Shown here one piece after another: positions 43,560 through 56,070 of a stretch of DNA of 64,000 bases. Position numbers and translations under genes: made by a program. The notes under the pieces are model-generated. The model saw only the letters and a list, made by a program, of their open reading frames with translations. It was not told the origin of the DNA and made no database searches. The stretch is from Streptomyces sp. S.PNR 29 (GTDB lineage: Bacteria; Actinomycetota; Actinomycetes; Streptomycetales; Streptomycetaceae): positions 806,001 to 870,000 of the forward strand of contig NZ_JANUQM010000002.1 of assembly GCF_030386795.1 (NCBI RefSeq), written 5' to 3'. Position 1 is the stretch's first letter. The number at the start of each line of letters is the position of its first letter.

Positions 43560-44995
43560 GACGTCCGGCACCTCTCCACGAACCGACGGGCGACACCGGG
43601 CTCGGACGCCCAGTGCGTGTGCAGATAACTCGCGTGCACACCGCGTTGTACGAAACCTTCGACCCGCCGCCGGGGAGCCCGCAGCCCCCAGGCGGGAACG
43701 GCTCCGGCCCCGGGCTCGACCACGGTCCGATGAAACTCGTGCCCCCGCATCCGCGTCCCCGCCGCGGCGAGCGCACTGTCGCTCACGGCAACGGCGTCCC
43801 GGTACCCGAGGGTGAGCCGCTCGGACATCCGGGCCGTCGCGTCCAGCACCCCGCACATGGGCCGCCCGTCCAGCTCCCGGCACAGGTAGAGCAGCCCGGC
43901 ACATTCGGCGGCGACCGGAGCACCGCTCTCCGCGAGGGCGGCGACGGCCTTGCGCAGGGGTTCGTTGGCGGACAGCTCAGCGGCGTACACCTCGGGGAAC
44001 CCGCCGCCGATGACCAACCCCGCGGTACCGTCCGGCAGTTGCTCGTCCCGAAGGGGATCGAAGGTGACGACATCGGCCCCGGCGGCGGTGAGCAGTTCGG
44101 CGTGCTCGGCGTAGGAGAAGGTGAACGCCTCTCCGCCGGCAACAGCGACAACCAGCCCGTCCGGCGTTTGAGGACGAGGCCGTTCAGGCCGAACCGGGGG
44201 TCCGGGGGCAGGGCCCCCGGGGCCGGGAACGGGAAGGGGCGGCGGGGGCGAAGAAGCCAAGGCCTCAGCCGCATCCCAAGCCGCACAGGACAACACACCC
44301 GCACCCCGCGCCAGCGCCACCAACCCATCAAGATCGCATCCGGCGCTCACCTGCGCCGCCATCGCGGCAACCGCCTCCACAGCCGCGGACCGCCGTTCGG
44401 CAACCGGCACCAGCCCCAGATGCCGCGACGGCGCGTCCACCTGAGCCACCCGCCGCAGCACCCCCAACACGGGCACCCCGGCCGAGTCCAACGCCTCCCG
44501 CAGCAACTCCTCGTGCCGGTCCGACGCGACCTTGTTCAGAATCACGCCCCCGACGCGTACCTCCGGATCCCACGACGCGAACCCGTGCACCAGCGCCGCC
44601 ACCGACCGGGACTGCGACGACGCGTCCACCACGAGGACGACGGGCGCCCGCAGCAGCTTGGCGACATGAGCGGTGGACGCCAGTTCGCCCTCCCCGGCGG
44701 CCCCGTCGTACAGCCCCATCACCCCCTCGACGACGGCGATGTCACACCCCCGGGCCCCGTGCAGGAACAGCGGCCCGACCAGTTCCGGCCCGCACAGGTA
44801 CGCGTCGAGGTTCCGCCCCACCCGCCCGGTGGCGAGCGCGTGGTACCCGGGGTCGATGTAGTCCGGCCCGACCTTGTGCGGGGACACGGCGAGCCCCCGC
44901 GCGGCGAACGCGGCCATCAGCCCCGTGGCAACGGTGGTCTTGCCGCTGCCCGAAGAAGGCGCGGCGATGACCAGCCGGGGGACGGACGAGGACAT
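43556..44995 (-). CDS. cobB: Hydrogenobyrinate / cobyrinate a,c-diamide synthase
   Basis: 479-residue glutamine-dependent amidase. The N-terminal ATP-binding domain has LVIAAPSSGSGKTTVATGLM and KVGPDYIDPGYH; the C-terminal glutaminase domain has Cys in APVAAECAGLLYLCREL and a late His in HASYLHTHW. Between them (roughly residues 248-280) lies an odd Pro-rich stretch, PPPPLPVPGPGGPAPGPP, encoded by a palindromic repeat (44155-44250), so the linker is lengthened compared with other CobB. ATG 44995 shares its A with the cobO stop (TGATG). Confidence 0.92.
   Translation of the reverse strand: MSSSVPRLVIAAPSSGSGKTTVATGLMAAFAARGLAVSPHKVGPDYIDPGYHALATGRVGRNLDAYLCGPELVGPLFLHGARGCDIAVVEGVMGLYDGAAGEGELASTAHVAKLLRAPVVLVVDASSQSRSVAALVHGFASWDPEVRVGGVILNKVASDRHEELLREALDSAGVPVLGVLRRVAQVDAPSRHLGLVPVAERRSAAVEAVAAMAAQVSAGCDLDGLVALARGAGVLSCAAWDAAEALASSPPPPLPVPGPGGPAPGPPVRPERPRPQTPDGLVVAVAGGEAFTFSYAEHAELLTAAGADVVTFDPLRDEQLPDGTAGLVIGGGFPEVYAAELSANEPLRKAVAALAESGAPVAAECAGLLYLCRELDGRPMCGVLDATARMSERLTLGYRDAVAVSDSALAAAGTRMRGHEFHRTVVEPGAGAVPAWGLRAPRRRVEGFVQRGVHASYLHTHWASEPGVARRFVERCRTS
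44155..44250. repeat. Palindromic repeat inserted in frame in cobB
   Basis: Begins near GTCCGGCGTTTGAGGACGAG and contains GGGGGTCCGGGGGCAGGGCC followed by CCCGGGG. From memory this is a widespread Streptomyces intergenic repeat. It preserves the cobB frame and encodes a Pro/Gly/Arg-rich linker. The GC palindrome core matches the spacer of the ectD tandem repeat. Confidence 0.65.
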
Positions 44996-45594
44996 CACCA
45001 CTCGATGCCCCTCTGCCCCTTCTGCCCGGCGTCCATGGGGTGCTTGACCTTGGACATGTCGGTCACGAGGTCGGCGAAGTCCACGAGCTTCCCGGGCGCG
45101 TTCCGCCCGGTGATCACCACATGCTGGGTGCCGGGCCGGTTCCGCAGGACGTCCACGACCTCATCGGTGTCCACCCACCCCCAGTGCATGGGGTACGCGA
45201 ACTCGTCGAGCACGTACAGCCGGTACGTCTCGGCCGCCAGGTCCCTCTTGACCTGCTCCCAGCCCTCCCGGGCCTTCTGCTCGTTGTCCATCTGCTGATC
45301 GCGCTGCACCCACGACCAGCCCTCGCCCATCTTGTGCCAGTCGACGGTGCCGCCCTCCCCGGAGGCGCCGAGCACCCGCAGCGCGTTCTCCTCGCCGACC
45401 TTCCACTTCGCCGACTTGACGAACTGGAACACCCCGATCGGCCACCCCTGGTTCCAGGCGCGCAGGGCGAGCCCGAAGGCGGCCGTCGACTTGCCCTTCC
45501 CGATGCCGGTGTGCACGACCACCAGCGGGCGGTTGCGGCGCTGACGCGTGGTCAGTCCGTCGTCCGGCACCACACTCGGCTGTCCCTGAGGCAT
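44995..45594 (-). CDS. cobO: Cob(I)yrinic acid a,c-diamide adenosyltransferase
   Basis: 199-residue enzyme adding the 5'-deoxyadenosyl ligand to cobalt. It has the modified P-loop HTGIGKGKSTAAFGLALRAW, VQFVKSAKWKVGEE, and LYVLDEFAYPMHWGWVDTDE, and a C-terminal KHPMDAGQKGQRGIEW that is diagnostic for CobA/CobO. ATG at 45594 overlaps the stop of the chelatase gene (TAATG). Full length. Confidence 0.94.
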   Translation of the reverse strand: MPQGQPSVVPDDGLTTRQRRNRPLVVVHTGIGKGKSTAAFGLALRAWNQGWPIGVFQFVKSAKWKVGEENALRVLGASGEGGTVDWHKMGEGWSWVQRDQQMDNEQKAREGWEQVKRDLAAETYRLYVLDEFAYPMHWGWVDTDEVVDVLRNRPGTQHVVITGRNAPGKLVDFADLVTDMSKVKHPMDAGQKGQRGIEW

Positions 45595-47576
45595 TACGCG
45601 GCCCTCCTCTGTGCGTCCTTCACCAGTCCGGCGATGCTGTCCGCCCGCAGCTCGTCCAACGTCACCGCCGTACCGCCGAGCTCACCCGCGAGCTGCCCGG
45701 CCAGTCCCAGCCGCACGGGCCCCGACTCGCAGTCGACGACCACGGAGGCGATCCCGTCGGCGGCGAACAGCCGGGCCGCACGCGAAGCCAGCGCGACCGG
45801 CTCGGGCCCACCGGTGGCCCGCCCGTCCGTCACCACGACGACCAGCGCCCGCCGCGCCGGATCCCGCAGCCGCTCCACGCGCAGCATCTCGTGCGCCTTC
45901 AGCAGCCCGGCGGCGAGCGGAGTCCGCCCGCCGGTGGGCAGCGACTCCAGCCGGGCCGCCGCCGCGTCCACGGACGACGTGGGCGGCAGCGCCACCTCCG
46001 CGCCCGCCCCCCGGAACGTCACCAGCCCCACCTTGTCCCGCCGCTGATAGGCGTCCAGCAGCAGCGACAGCACGGCCCCCTTCACGGCGCCCATCCGCTG
46101 CCGCGCCGCCATGGACCCGGAGGCGTCGACCACGAACAGCACGAGGTTGCCCTCACGCCCCTCGCGCTTCGCCTGCCGCAGATCGTCCCGGCGTACGACC
46201 AGCCCCGGCCCCGACCGTCCCCGCGCCCGCTGATGCGGCGCCGCCGCCCGCACGGTCGCCGACAGGTGCAGCTTGGTGAGCGCCCCCTGCGGTCGCCGGG
46301 CCCCGGTCGTCCGCCCGTGCTCGGTCCGCGCCCGGGACCGCCGCCCGGCGGCCCCCTCGCCGATGCCGGGCACGCTCAGCACCTTCGTCCGGAAGGGCTC
46401 GGAGGCCCGAGCCGCGGACTGCTCGGACGAGCCCGAAGCCTGCGGCTCCCCGCCCTCGCCGGCCTCGGGACGCGCACCGGTGTCACCGCCCTGCGGCCCC
46501 TCCGAGGGCGACTGCCCGCCGCCCCCGCCGGGCCCGTCCGGACCGGGATCGTCGTCGTCGGGGGAGTCCCCGAACTCCTCCAGCGTCTCGTCGAGCTTGT
46601 CCTCGTCGAGCCCCGGCGCGTCGAAGGGATTGCGCCGCCGCCGGTGCGGCAGCGCGAGCAGCGCCGCCTGCCGTACGTCCTCGGCGAGCACCTCGGTCCG
46701 CCCCGCCCACGCGGCCAGGGCCGTGGCCGTACGCGCCATCACGATGTCGGCCCGCATGCCGTCCACCTCGAAGGCGGCACAGGTCGCCGCGATCTGCCTG
46801 AGCGCCCCGTCACCCAGCCGCACCGACGGCAACAGCTCCCGCGCGGTGACGATCCGCGCCCGTACGGCGGCCTCCTCGTCGGCCCACCGCGCGGCGAACC
46901 CGGCCGGGTCGTCGTCGTAGGCGAGCCGCCGCCGCACGACCTCCACGCGCTGGTCGGGCTCCCGGGAGGCGGCGACCTCGACGGTCAGCCCGAACCGGTC
47001 CAGCAGCTGCGGCCGCAGTTCGCCCTCCTCGGGGTTCATGGTCCCGACGAGCAGGAAACGCGCCGCGTGCCGTACGGAGACGCCCTCGCGCTCCACGTAC
47101 GACGCGCCCATCGCGGCCGCGTCCAGCAGCAGGTCGACGAGGTGGTCGTGGAGGAGATTGACCTCGTCGACGTACAGGATCCCGCGGTGCGCGTCGGCCA
47201 GCAGGCCCGGCTCGAACGCCTTCACGCCCTCCGCCAGGGCACGCTCGATGTCCAGCGCGCCCACGAGCCGGTCCTCGGAGGCGCCGACGGGGAGCTCGAC
47301 CATGCGGGCCGGACGCCCGACGCCACCGCCGCTCTCGTGCGGTCCGTCCGGGCAGGCGGGGTCGGGGGAGGCCGGGTCGCAGGAGAACCGGCACCCGGGG
47401 ACGACGTCCACCTCCGGCAGCAGCGCCGACAGCGCGCGTACGGCCGTGCTCTTCGCGGTCCCCTTTTCTCCCCGTACCAAGACACCGCCCACCGCGGGGC
47501 TTACCGCGTTCAGGAGCAGCGCCAAGCGGAGGTCGTCCTGTCCGACGAGGGCACTGAAGGGATAGGGCGTGCTCAC
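45594..47576 (-). CDS. ChlI-ChlD fusion: putative cobaltochelatase AAA+/integrin-I subunit
   Basis: 660-residue fusion working with CobN in late cobalt insertion. The AAA+ domain has Walker [10 protein letters not shown] (36-44), Walker [12 protein letters not shown] and sensor segment [22 protein letters not shown] Cys-rich insert ([16 protein letters not shown]) and an acidic/Gly-Pro linker ([16 protein letters not shown]) precede a von Willebrand/integrin-I domain with the MIDAS motif [20 protein letters not shown]. In this layout one protein replaces CobS and CobT. 169 bp, including a CRISPR-like pair of repeats, separate it from cobN. Confidence 0.9.
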   Translation of the reverse strand: MSTPYPFSALVGQDDLRLALLLNAVSPAVGGVLVRGEKGTAKSTAVRALSALLPEVDVVPGCRFSCDPASPDPACPDGPHESGGGVGRPARMVELPVGASEDRLVGALDIERALAEGVKAFEPGLLADAHRGILYVDEVNLLHDHLVDLLLDAAAMGASYVEREGVSVRHAARFLLVGTMNPEEGELRPQLLDRFGLTVEVAASREPDQRVEVVRRRLAYDDDPAGFAARWADEEAAVRARIVTARELLPSVRLGDGALRQIAATCAAFEVDGMRADIVMARTATALAAWAGRTEVLAEDVRQAALLALPHRRRRNPFDAPGLDEDKLDETLEEFGDSPDDDDPGPDGPGGGGGQSPSEGPQGGDTGARPEAGEGGEPQASGSSEQSAARASEPFRTKVLSVPGIGEGAAGRRSRARTEHGRTTGARRPQGALTKLHLSATVRAAAPHQRARGRSGPGLVVRRDDLRQAKREGREGNLVLFVVDASGSMAARQRMGAVKGAVLSLLLDAYQRRDKVGLVTFRGAGAEVALPPTSSVDAAAARLESLPTGGRTPLAAGLLKAHEMLRVERLRDPARRALVVVVTDGRATGGPEPVALASRAARLFAADGIASVVVDCESGPVRLGLAGQLAGELGGTAVTLDELRADSIAGLVKDAQRRAA

Positions 47577-47650
47577 GCGGTGATCACTCCTTCGGGGAAT
47601 TCATGGCGGAACGCCTCGCAGCCGAGTCGCGACCTCGTCATGGTCGAAGC

Positions 47651-47740
47651 CTGCTCCCCGCCGACGCGGGGGTGGTCCGACGTACTCCGCGCTGAGTCGC
47701 TCGTACATCCGGTGCTCCCCGCCGACGCGGGGGTGACGAG
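47651..47740 (+). CRISPR. Two-repeat, one-spacer type I-E-like CRISPR remnant
   Basis: Two 29-base repeats, 47651-47679 and 47712-47740, share GCTCCCCGCCGACGCGGGGG (19 or more identical core bases) with a CCCCGC/GCGGGG hairpin, like actinobacterial type I-E repeats. The period is exactly 61 (29 + 32). The spacer is 47680-47711. The first repeat ends GGTGGTCCG as in canonical repeats, the last ends GGTGACGAG, so the right copy looks like the degenerate distal one and crRNA would read rightwards, antisense to the cob operon. No cas genes in the window. Confidence 0.7.
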
Positions 47741-47745
47741 GAAGA

Positions 47746-51401
<3,656 letters not shown>

Positions 51402-51405
<4 letters not shown>

Positions 51406-52910
51406 GCGGGCGCTCCCGGTGGAATGAAAGGCAGTCCTTGCGGCGCGCCCGACTCGATGAGCCGCCACAGCGCGTCCGTGTCCGCGTGCTGTTCGATCAG
51501 GTCGCCGAGCCGGTCGAGCTGCTCCTCGCGCAGCGCGGCGAACGAGGTGTCGGCGGCCGGTACGAAACGGCGGCCCGCGGCGGCCGCCACCTCGCGCAGG
51601 AAGGCCCGCCGGAAGCCGTCCGACTCCAGCGAGCCGTGCCAGTGCGTGCCCCAGGTCTGGCCGACCCGGCAGCCGTCCAGGAAGGGCTCACCGCCTGCGA
51701 CATCGGCGACCCCGTGATGGATCTCGTACCCCTCGACCCGCTCACCGAGGGCTTCCCCCACCGGCCGGGTGAGGGTCTTCTCGCGGGCGAACCGCACCCG
51801 CAACGGCAGGATCCCGAGTCCGTCGACGTGCCCGCGGCGGCTCTCGACCTCGTCCTCGATGTGCTCGCCGAGGATCTGGAAGCCACCGCAGATGCCGAGG
51901 ACGGGCTTGTGTTCAGCGGCCCTCAGGGCGATGGCGTCCGCGAGCCCGCGCTCCCGCAGCCACTCCAGCGCCCGGACCGTCCCCCGGGTCCCCGGGATCA
52001 CCACCAGGTCGGCGTCGGCCAGTTCCTCCGGCCGGTCCACGAACCGCACCACGACACCCGGCTCGGCGGCCAGCGCGTCCACGTCGGTGAAGTTGGACAT
52101 CAGGGGGATCGCGCAGACGGCGACACGGAGCACGTCGTCGCCGACGGGCGGTGCGACGACCGACTCCCGTACGGCACCGCGCAGCGACACCCTGAGCCCG
52201 TCCTCCTCGTCGATGCCGAGGCCGTGCCGGTAAGGGAGGACGCCGTACGTCTGCCGTCCGGTGAGCCCGTGGAGCATGTCGAGCCCGGGTTCGAGCAGCG
52301 AGACGTCCCCGCGGAACTTGTTCACGAGGAACCCGGCGACGAACGCCTGGTCCTCGGGCGACAGCAGGGCGACCGTCCCGAAGAAGGAGGCGAAGACCCC
52401 GCCGCGGTCGATGTCGCCGACGACCAGGACCGGGAGCCCGGCATTGCGGGCGATCCCCATGTTCACGATGTCGGTCCGCCGCAGATTGATCTCGGCGGGA
52501 GAACCGGCCCCCTCACAGATCACCGCGTCATACGTGCCCCGCAACTCGGCCAGACACTCCAGCACCGTCCCGAGCAGCTTCTGCTGCCGCCCACCGTGGT
52601 AGCCGCGCGCGCTCAGCTCGCCCACCGGCTTCCCGAGGAGCACCACCTGACTGCTCTGCTCGCCGCCCGGCTTGAGCAGCACGGGGTTCATCAGCGCGGT
52701 CGGCTCGATGCGGCACGCCTGTGCCTGCATGGCCTGCGCCCGCCCGATCTCGGCCCCCTCGCGCGTCACGAAGGAGTTGAGCGACATGTTCTGCGCCTTG
52801 AAGGGGGCGACCTTCACCCCCTGCCGCACCAGCCACCGGCAGATACCGGCGGTGACGACGCTCTTGCCGGCGTCGGAGGTGGTGCCGGCGACGAGGAGAC
52901 CACCGCTCAT
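51402..52910 (-). CDS. cobQ: Cobyric acid synthase (glutamine-hydrolysing)
   Basis: 502-residue amidotransferase adding four amides (b, d, e, g) to adenosyl-cobyrinate diamide. The N-terminal domain has [20 protein letters not shown] and [20 protein letters not shown]; the glutaminase domain has Cys in [17 protein letters not shown] and His in [20 protein letters not shown] at 52910 overlaps the cobD stop by four bases. Length matches the family. Confidence 0.95.
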
Positions 52911-53860
52911 GATGTACGCCCCCTTGAAAGACCCTTGACGATGCGCCGCCCGGCGACACCGGCGCCGAGCGCGAGCAGGCCGACGCGCCGGGAGAGCCGT
53001 ACGGCCCGCTCGATGTCGCCGACCCGGACGGCACGGCCGTCCCGGTTGAGGAGGGGCCGGTGCTCCACCCGCCCGCCGTACGAGAGTGTCCCGCCCAGCC
53101 GGACGCCCAGGGCACCCGCGAACGACGCCTCCACGGGCCCGGCGTTGGGGCTCGGGTGCTTCGCGGCGTCCGCTCGCCAGGCCCGTACCGCCCCCCGGGG
53201 GCTGTCGCCCGCGACGGCGGCGAGGGCGGCGGTCAGCCGGGCGCCCGGCCATCCGGCGAGGTCGTCGAGCCGGGCCGAAGCCCAGCCGAAGCGGAGGTAC
53301 TTGGGTGACTTGTGGCCGACCATGGCGTCGAGGGTGTTCACGGCCCGGAATCCGAGCAGCCCCGGCACCCCGGCCAGCGACCCCCACACCAGGGCCCCCA
53401 CCACCGCGTCGGAGGTGTTCTCGGCGACGGACTCGACCACGGCCCGGGCGATCCCGTCGGCGTCCAGCGCCTGCGGATCCCGCCCGCACAGGTGCGGCAG
53501 CCGCGCCCGGGCGGCCTCGATGTCCCCCGCCTGAAGGGCCCGCCCGATGGTCCTGGCCTCGCGCGCGAGGGAGGTCCCCCCGACGACGGACCAGGTGGCA
53601 GCGGCGGTCAGCGCGACGGAGGCGGTGGGGGAGCGGCGTACGGCGCGGGCGGCGGCTGCTCCGAGGGCGACGGCGCCGCCGGCGCACACGACGGCGTGCA
53701 GGGCGCCCCAGCCCCGGTGGTTCCGCCACAACGCCCGCTCCACGGCACCGGCGGCCCGCCCGAACGCGGCGACCGGATGCCCGCGGCGTGGATCGCCGAG
53801 GAGCAGGTCACCGAGGAGGCCGGCGGCGGCGCCGTACGCGAAGACGCGTTCGGCCCGCAT
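52907..53860 (-). CDS. cobD: Adenosylcobinamide-phosphate synthase (CbiB type)
   Basis: 317-residue integral membrane enzyme attaching aminopropanol (phosphate) to adenosylcobyrate. It shows [44 protein letters not shown] (family signature), [21 protein letters not shown] and [23 protein letters not shown] at 53860 has no Shine-Dalgarno sequence of its own; a 19-codon ORF with a good ribosome site ends four bases upstream, so cobD translation is probably coupled to it. First large gene of the riboswitch-controlled operon. Confidence 0.93.
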   Translation of the reverse strand: MRAERVFAYGAAAGLLGDLLLGDPRRGHPVAAFGRAAGAVERALWRNHRGWGALHAVVCAGGAVALGAAAARAVRRSPTASVALTAAATWSVVGGTSLAREARTIGRALQAGDIEAARARLPHLCGRDPQALDADGIARAVVESVAENTSDAVVGALVWGSLAGVPGLLGFRAVNTLDAMVGHKSPKYLRFGWASARLDDLAGWPGARLTAALAAVAGDSPRGAVRAWRADAAKHPSPNAGPVEASFAGALGVRLGGTLSYGGRVEHRPLLNRDGRAVRVGDIERAVRLSRRVGLLALGAGVAGRRIVKGLSRGRTS

Positions 53861-53864
53861 CGGC

Positions 53865-53924
53865 TCAGCCGGCCGTGGGGTCGGGCAGAGCGTCGCTGAT
53901 GAACCACGATCGGCAGCCGCGCAT
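53865..53924 (-). CDS. 19-codon leader ORF between cobalamin riboswitch and cobD
   Basis: ATG 53924 to TGA 53865 encodes MRGCRSWFISDALPDPTAG. GAGGA stands 9 bases before its ATG, which is better than any site before cobD. The stop is four bases from the cobD start. The riboswitch lies immediately upstream and could hide this ribosome site when B12 is bound, controlling cobD through translational coupling. No homology-based support is available here. Confidence 0.55.
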   Translation of the reverse strand: MRGCRSWFISDALPDPTAG

Positions 53925-53974
53925 GGCGATATGTCCTCACTCAGGGTGTCCACGCCCTGGTTCGACGAGACCGG

Positions 53975-54095
53975 CGGTGAGAGTTCCTGGCTCCCGGGGC
54001 TGTGCGCCCCGGTGACAGTGGCGGGACCGCGCCGGACTCTCACCGGCTTCCTCTCCTGCCGCCGTACTGGCCACGGCAGTCCACCACGGGTGTGG
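53975..54095 (-). promoter_or_regulatory. Cobalamin riboswitch
   Basis: Read on the minus strand the order is: GGAAGCCGGTGAGAGTCCGG (about 54054-54035), CGCGGTCCCGCCACTGTCAC with the B12-box core GCCACTG (about 54033-54012), a GGGGCGCACAGCCCC hairpin, and GGGAGCCAGGAACTCTCACC (about 53996-53977). This is the conserved cobalamin aptamer pattern. A CAGGGCG/CACCCTG-type hairpin follows near 53943-53960 as possible expression platform. It controls the cobD-cobQ-cobN-chlID-cobO-cobB-cobI operon. Confidence 0.92.
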
Positions 54096-54102
54096 AAGGG
54101 CC

Positions 54103-54161
54103 GTCAACTTGCTGTTGACCTGCGGTGGAGGAGTGTGCTGAGGCCCACACACGTGTGTGGG
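54103..54161. promoter_or_regulatory. Inverted repeats upstream of riboswitch
   Basis: GTCAAC-N5-GTTGAC at 54103-54119, whose left arm reads TTGACG as a -35-like element on the minus strand, and a perfect 18-bp palindrome CCCACACACGTGTGTGGG at 54144-54161. Both lie in the expected promoter zone of the cobD operon. Confidence 0.45.
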
Positions 54162-54190
54162 GTGCGGGACGGAAGGCCGTCCCGCACCCC
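54159..54190. terminator. Hairpin terminator of the pit operon
   Basis: Perfect 14-bp stem (54159-54172 with 54177-54190) and AAGG loop, 24 bases after the stop of the small membrane protein gene on the minus strand. Confidence 0.75.
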
Positions 54191-54213
54191 AGGGGTGCCG
54201 CGAGGGTCGTCGC

Positions 54214-54435
54214 TCAGGCGACGATCAGATAGATCCCGTACGCCACCGCCGCCGCGCACGCCGCGAAGCACACGTACGCGCCGGTGACCGCGAGGGCCGC
54301 GCTGCCGCCCTGCGCGGCGGCCCGCTCCTGACGGGAGAGGCCCGCGACGCCGAGGGTGAACAGGCCCACCAGGGCCACGGTGACCACGAGGCTGACCCCG
54401 AAGACGGAGCCGAGAGCCGCCCAGTCGATCTTCAT
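54214..54435 (-). CDS. Small two-helix membrane protein downstream of pit
   Basis: 73 residues, two predicted membrane helices (about 9-31 VFGVSLVVTVALVGLFTLGV and 48-71 LAVTGAYVCFAACAAAVAYG) joined by a basic/acidic loop (SRQERAAAQGG). It starts 36 bases behind the pit stop and ends at a terminator, so it is probably co-transcribed. Role unknown; it may assist the phosphate transporter. Confidence 0.7.
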   Translation of the reverse strand: MKIDWAALGSVFGVSLVVTVALVGLFTLGVAGLSRQERAAAQGGSAALAVTGAYVCFAACAAAVAYGIYLIVA

Positions 54436-54471
54436 GCTGCTTCTCTTCCTTCGATGCCGGGTGGGCCGGGA

Positions 54472-55710
54472 TCAGACGGTGGTGGGGGCCGACGGGGCCT
54501 TCGAGTCGGTGGCCTGGGCCGGGATCGCGCCCGTCAGGTCCTCGGCCACCGTGCCCACCGGGGGCGGGGTCACGGCGGCGATCGCCGTGGTCACCACGCC
54601 GGCCGGCTCCTCGGGCTCGTTGACGTTGGTGTGATCGACGACCTCGCGCCGGGAGATCTTCCAGATGGCGGCGCTGGAGGCGATCAGGAAGACCGCGACG
54701 AGCGCCGTGCCCCAGTCGCCGAGGCCGGTCACGTACTCGGCGAGCGCGCCGACCAGGGCCGCGGCCGGCAGGGTCAGGCCCCAGGCGACGAACATCCGGG
54801 TGGCCGTCGACCAGCGCACCACCCCGCCCTTGCGGCCGAGGCCCGCGCCCATCACCGAGCCGGAGACCGAGTGGGTGGTGGAGAGGGAGAAGCCGAGGTG
54901 GGAGGAGGCCAGGATGACCGTGGCCGCGCTGGTCTGGGCGGCGAAGCCCTGCTGCGGCTGAAGCTCCGTCAGGCCCTTGCCCATGGTGCGGATGATGCGC
55001 CAGCCGCCGAGGTAGGTGCCGAGCGCGATCGCGAGGCCCGCGGACAGGATGACCCACATGGGCGGGTCGGAGTCCGGGGCGAGGGAGCCGCCGGCGATCA
55101 GGGCGAGGGTGATGATGCCCATCGTCTTCTGCGCGTCGTTCGTGCCGTGGGCGAGGGAGACCAGGCCCGCGGAGGCGATCTGGCCGGCGCGGTAGCCCTT
55201 CTCGGACGTCCTGCCGTCGGCCTTCCGGCCGAGGGCGTACGTCAGCCGCGTGGCGAACATCGCCGCGATACCGGCCACGATCGGGGCGGCGACCGCCGGG
55301 ATCAGCACCTTGGTCACGAGCGCGTCGCCGTGCACGGCGCCGACGCCCGCCGAGGCGATGGTGGCGCCTATCAGACCGCCCATGAGGGCGTGCGAGGAGC
55401 TGGAGGGGAGCCCGACCAGCCAGGTCAGCAGGTTCCAGAGGATCGCGCCGACCAAGGCGGCGAAGATGACCTCGGGACGGATGCCGGTCTCGTCGACGAG
55501 ACCCTTGGAGATGGTGTTGGCGACCTCCACGGACAGGAAGGCGCCGACAAGGTTGAGGACGGCGGACATGGCGACCGCGACCTTGGGCCTCAGGGCGCCC
55601 GTGGAAATGGTCGTGGCCATCGCGTTCGCGGTGTCGTGGAAACCGTTCGTGAAATCGAACGCGAGTGCGGTCACCACCACAATCGCGAGGATCAGCGAGA
55701 AGCTTTCCAT
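54472..55710 (-). CDS. pit: Low-affinity inorganic phosphate transporter (Pit family)
   Basis: 412-residue phosphate permease with about ten helices. The PiT signature is repeated: DFTNGFHDTANAMATTISTG near the N-terminus and SLAHGTNDAQKTMGIITLAL in the second half; GLPSSSSHALMGGLIGATIA and GFSLSTTHSVSGSVMGAG are the matching inner motifs. ATG at 55710. A PHO-box-like set of direct repeats lies 37-69 bases upstream, so PhoP control is likely. From memory it corresponds to PitH2 of S. coelicolor. Confidence 0.93.
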   Translation of the reverse strand: MESFSLILAIVVVTALAFDFTNGFHDTANAMATTISTGALRPKVAVAMSAVLNLVGAFLSVEVANTISKGLVDETGIRPEVIFAALVGAILWNLLTWLVGLPSSSSHALMGGLIGATIASAGVGAVHGDALVTKVLIPAVAAPIVAGIAAMFATRLTYALGRKADGRTSEKGYRAGQIASAGLVSLAHGTNDAQKTMGIITLALIAGGSLAPDSDPPMWVILSAGLAIALGTYLGGWRIIRTMGKGLTELQPQQGFAAQTSAATVILASSHLGFSLSTTHSVSGSVMGAGLGRKGGVVRWSTATRMFVAWGLTLPAAALVGALAEYVTGLGDWGTALVAVFLIASSAAIWKISRREVVDHTNVNEPEEPAGVVTTAIAAVTPPPVGTVAEDLTGAIPAQATDSKAPSAPTTV

Positions 55711-55746
55711 TTACCCAGGCAATCGTTCGAAGTCATTGGTCGGTTG

Positions 55747-55779
55747 ACCGTAGGCAACCCGGGTGAACAGCAGATGAAC
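55747..55779 (-). promoter_or_regulatory. PHO box (PhoP direct repeats) upstream of pit
   Basis: Three 11-base units on the minus strand: GTTCATCTGCT (55779-55769), GTTCACCCGGG (55768-55758) and TTGCCTACGGT (55757-55747). The first two match the GTTCACC-type PhoP repeat of Streptomyces with the correct 11-base step; the third is degenerate. Confidence 0.75.
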
Positions 55780-56070
55780 TGGGATGGGCCTCGGGGTGAC
55801 CTTAAGAGGGGGCCGGCGCTCCGCTGTGCCCGGCGGGCTCCACCGTTGTGGTGCGGGGTGTATCCCGTGTCTTCCGGGTTGTATGCGATGCCGAGCGCGG
55901 GCGGCTGCGTCCCCCGGAGACGAGCGCCGCCACGGACACCGCGAGGACGCGGCTGCGGCGGGGCACGGTATGTGACCATGGGCCGTGGGCCGTCCCTGGC
56001 AGGATCGCGGCACGGCCGTGCAGCGGTGGGACCAGCGGGGCGTAGGGATGCCCGGGAGGAGGCACAGGAC
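55780..56070. other. Intergenic region between pit and aldolase genes
   Basis: About 290 bp, GC-rich, no gene or convincing promoter recognised apart from the AGGAGG (56057-56062) belonging to the aldolase gene. Confidence 0.4.

Noticed and set aside
47680..47711. Spacer match to cobN: CTCGTACATCC also occurs near 47949
   Set aside because: Only 11 bases match, which is not enough for a protospacer and can occur by chance.
54157..56070. Long plus-strand open frame running through pit and its upstream region
   Set aside because: It is the GC-skew shadow of the pit gene; only the part from GTG 56071 has family motifs and a ribosome site.
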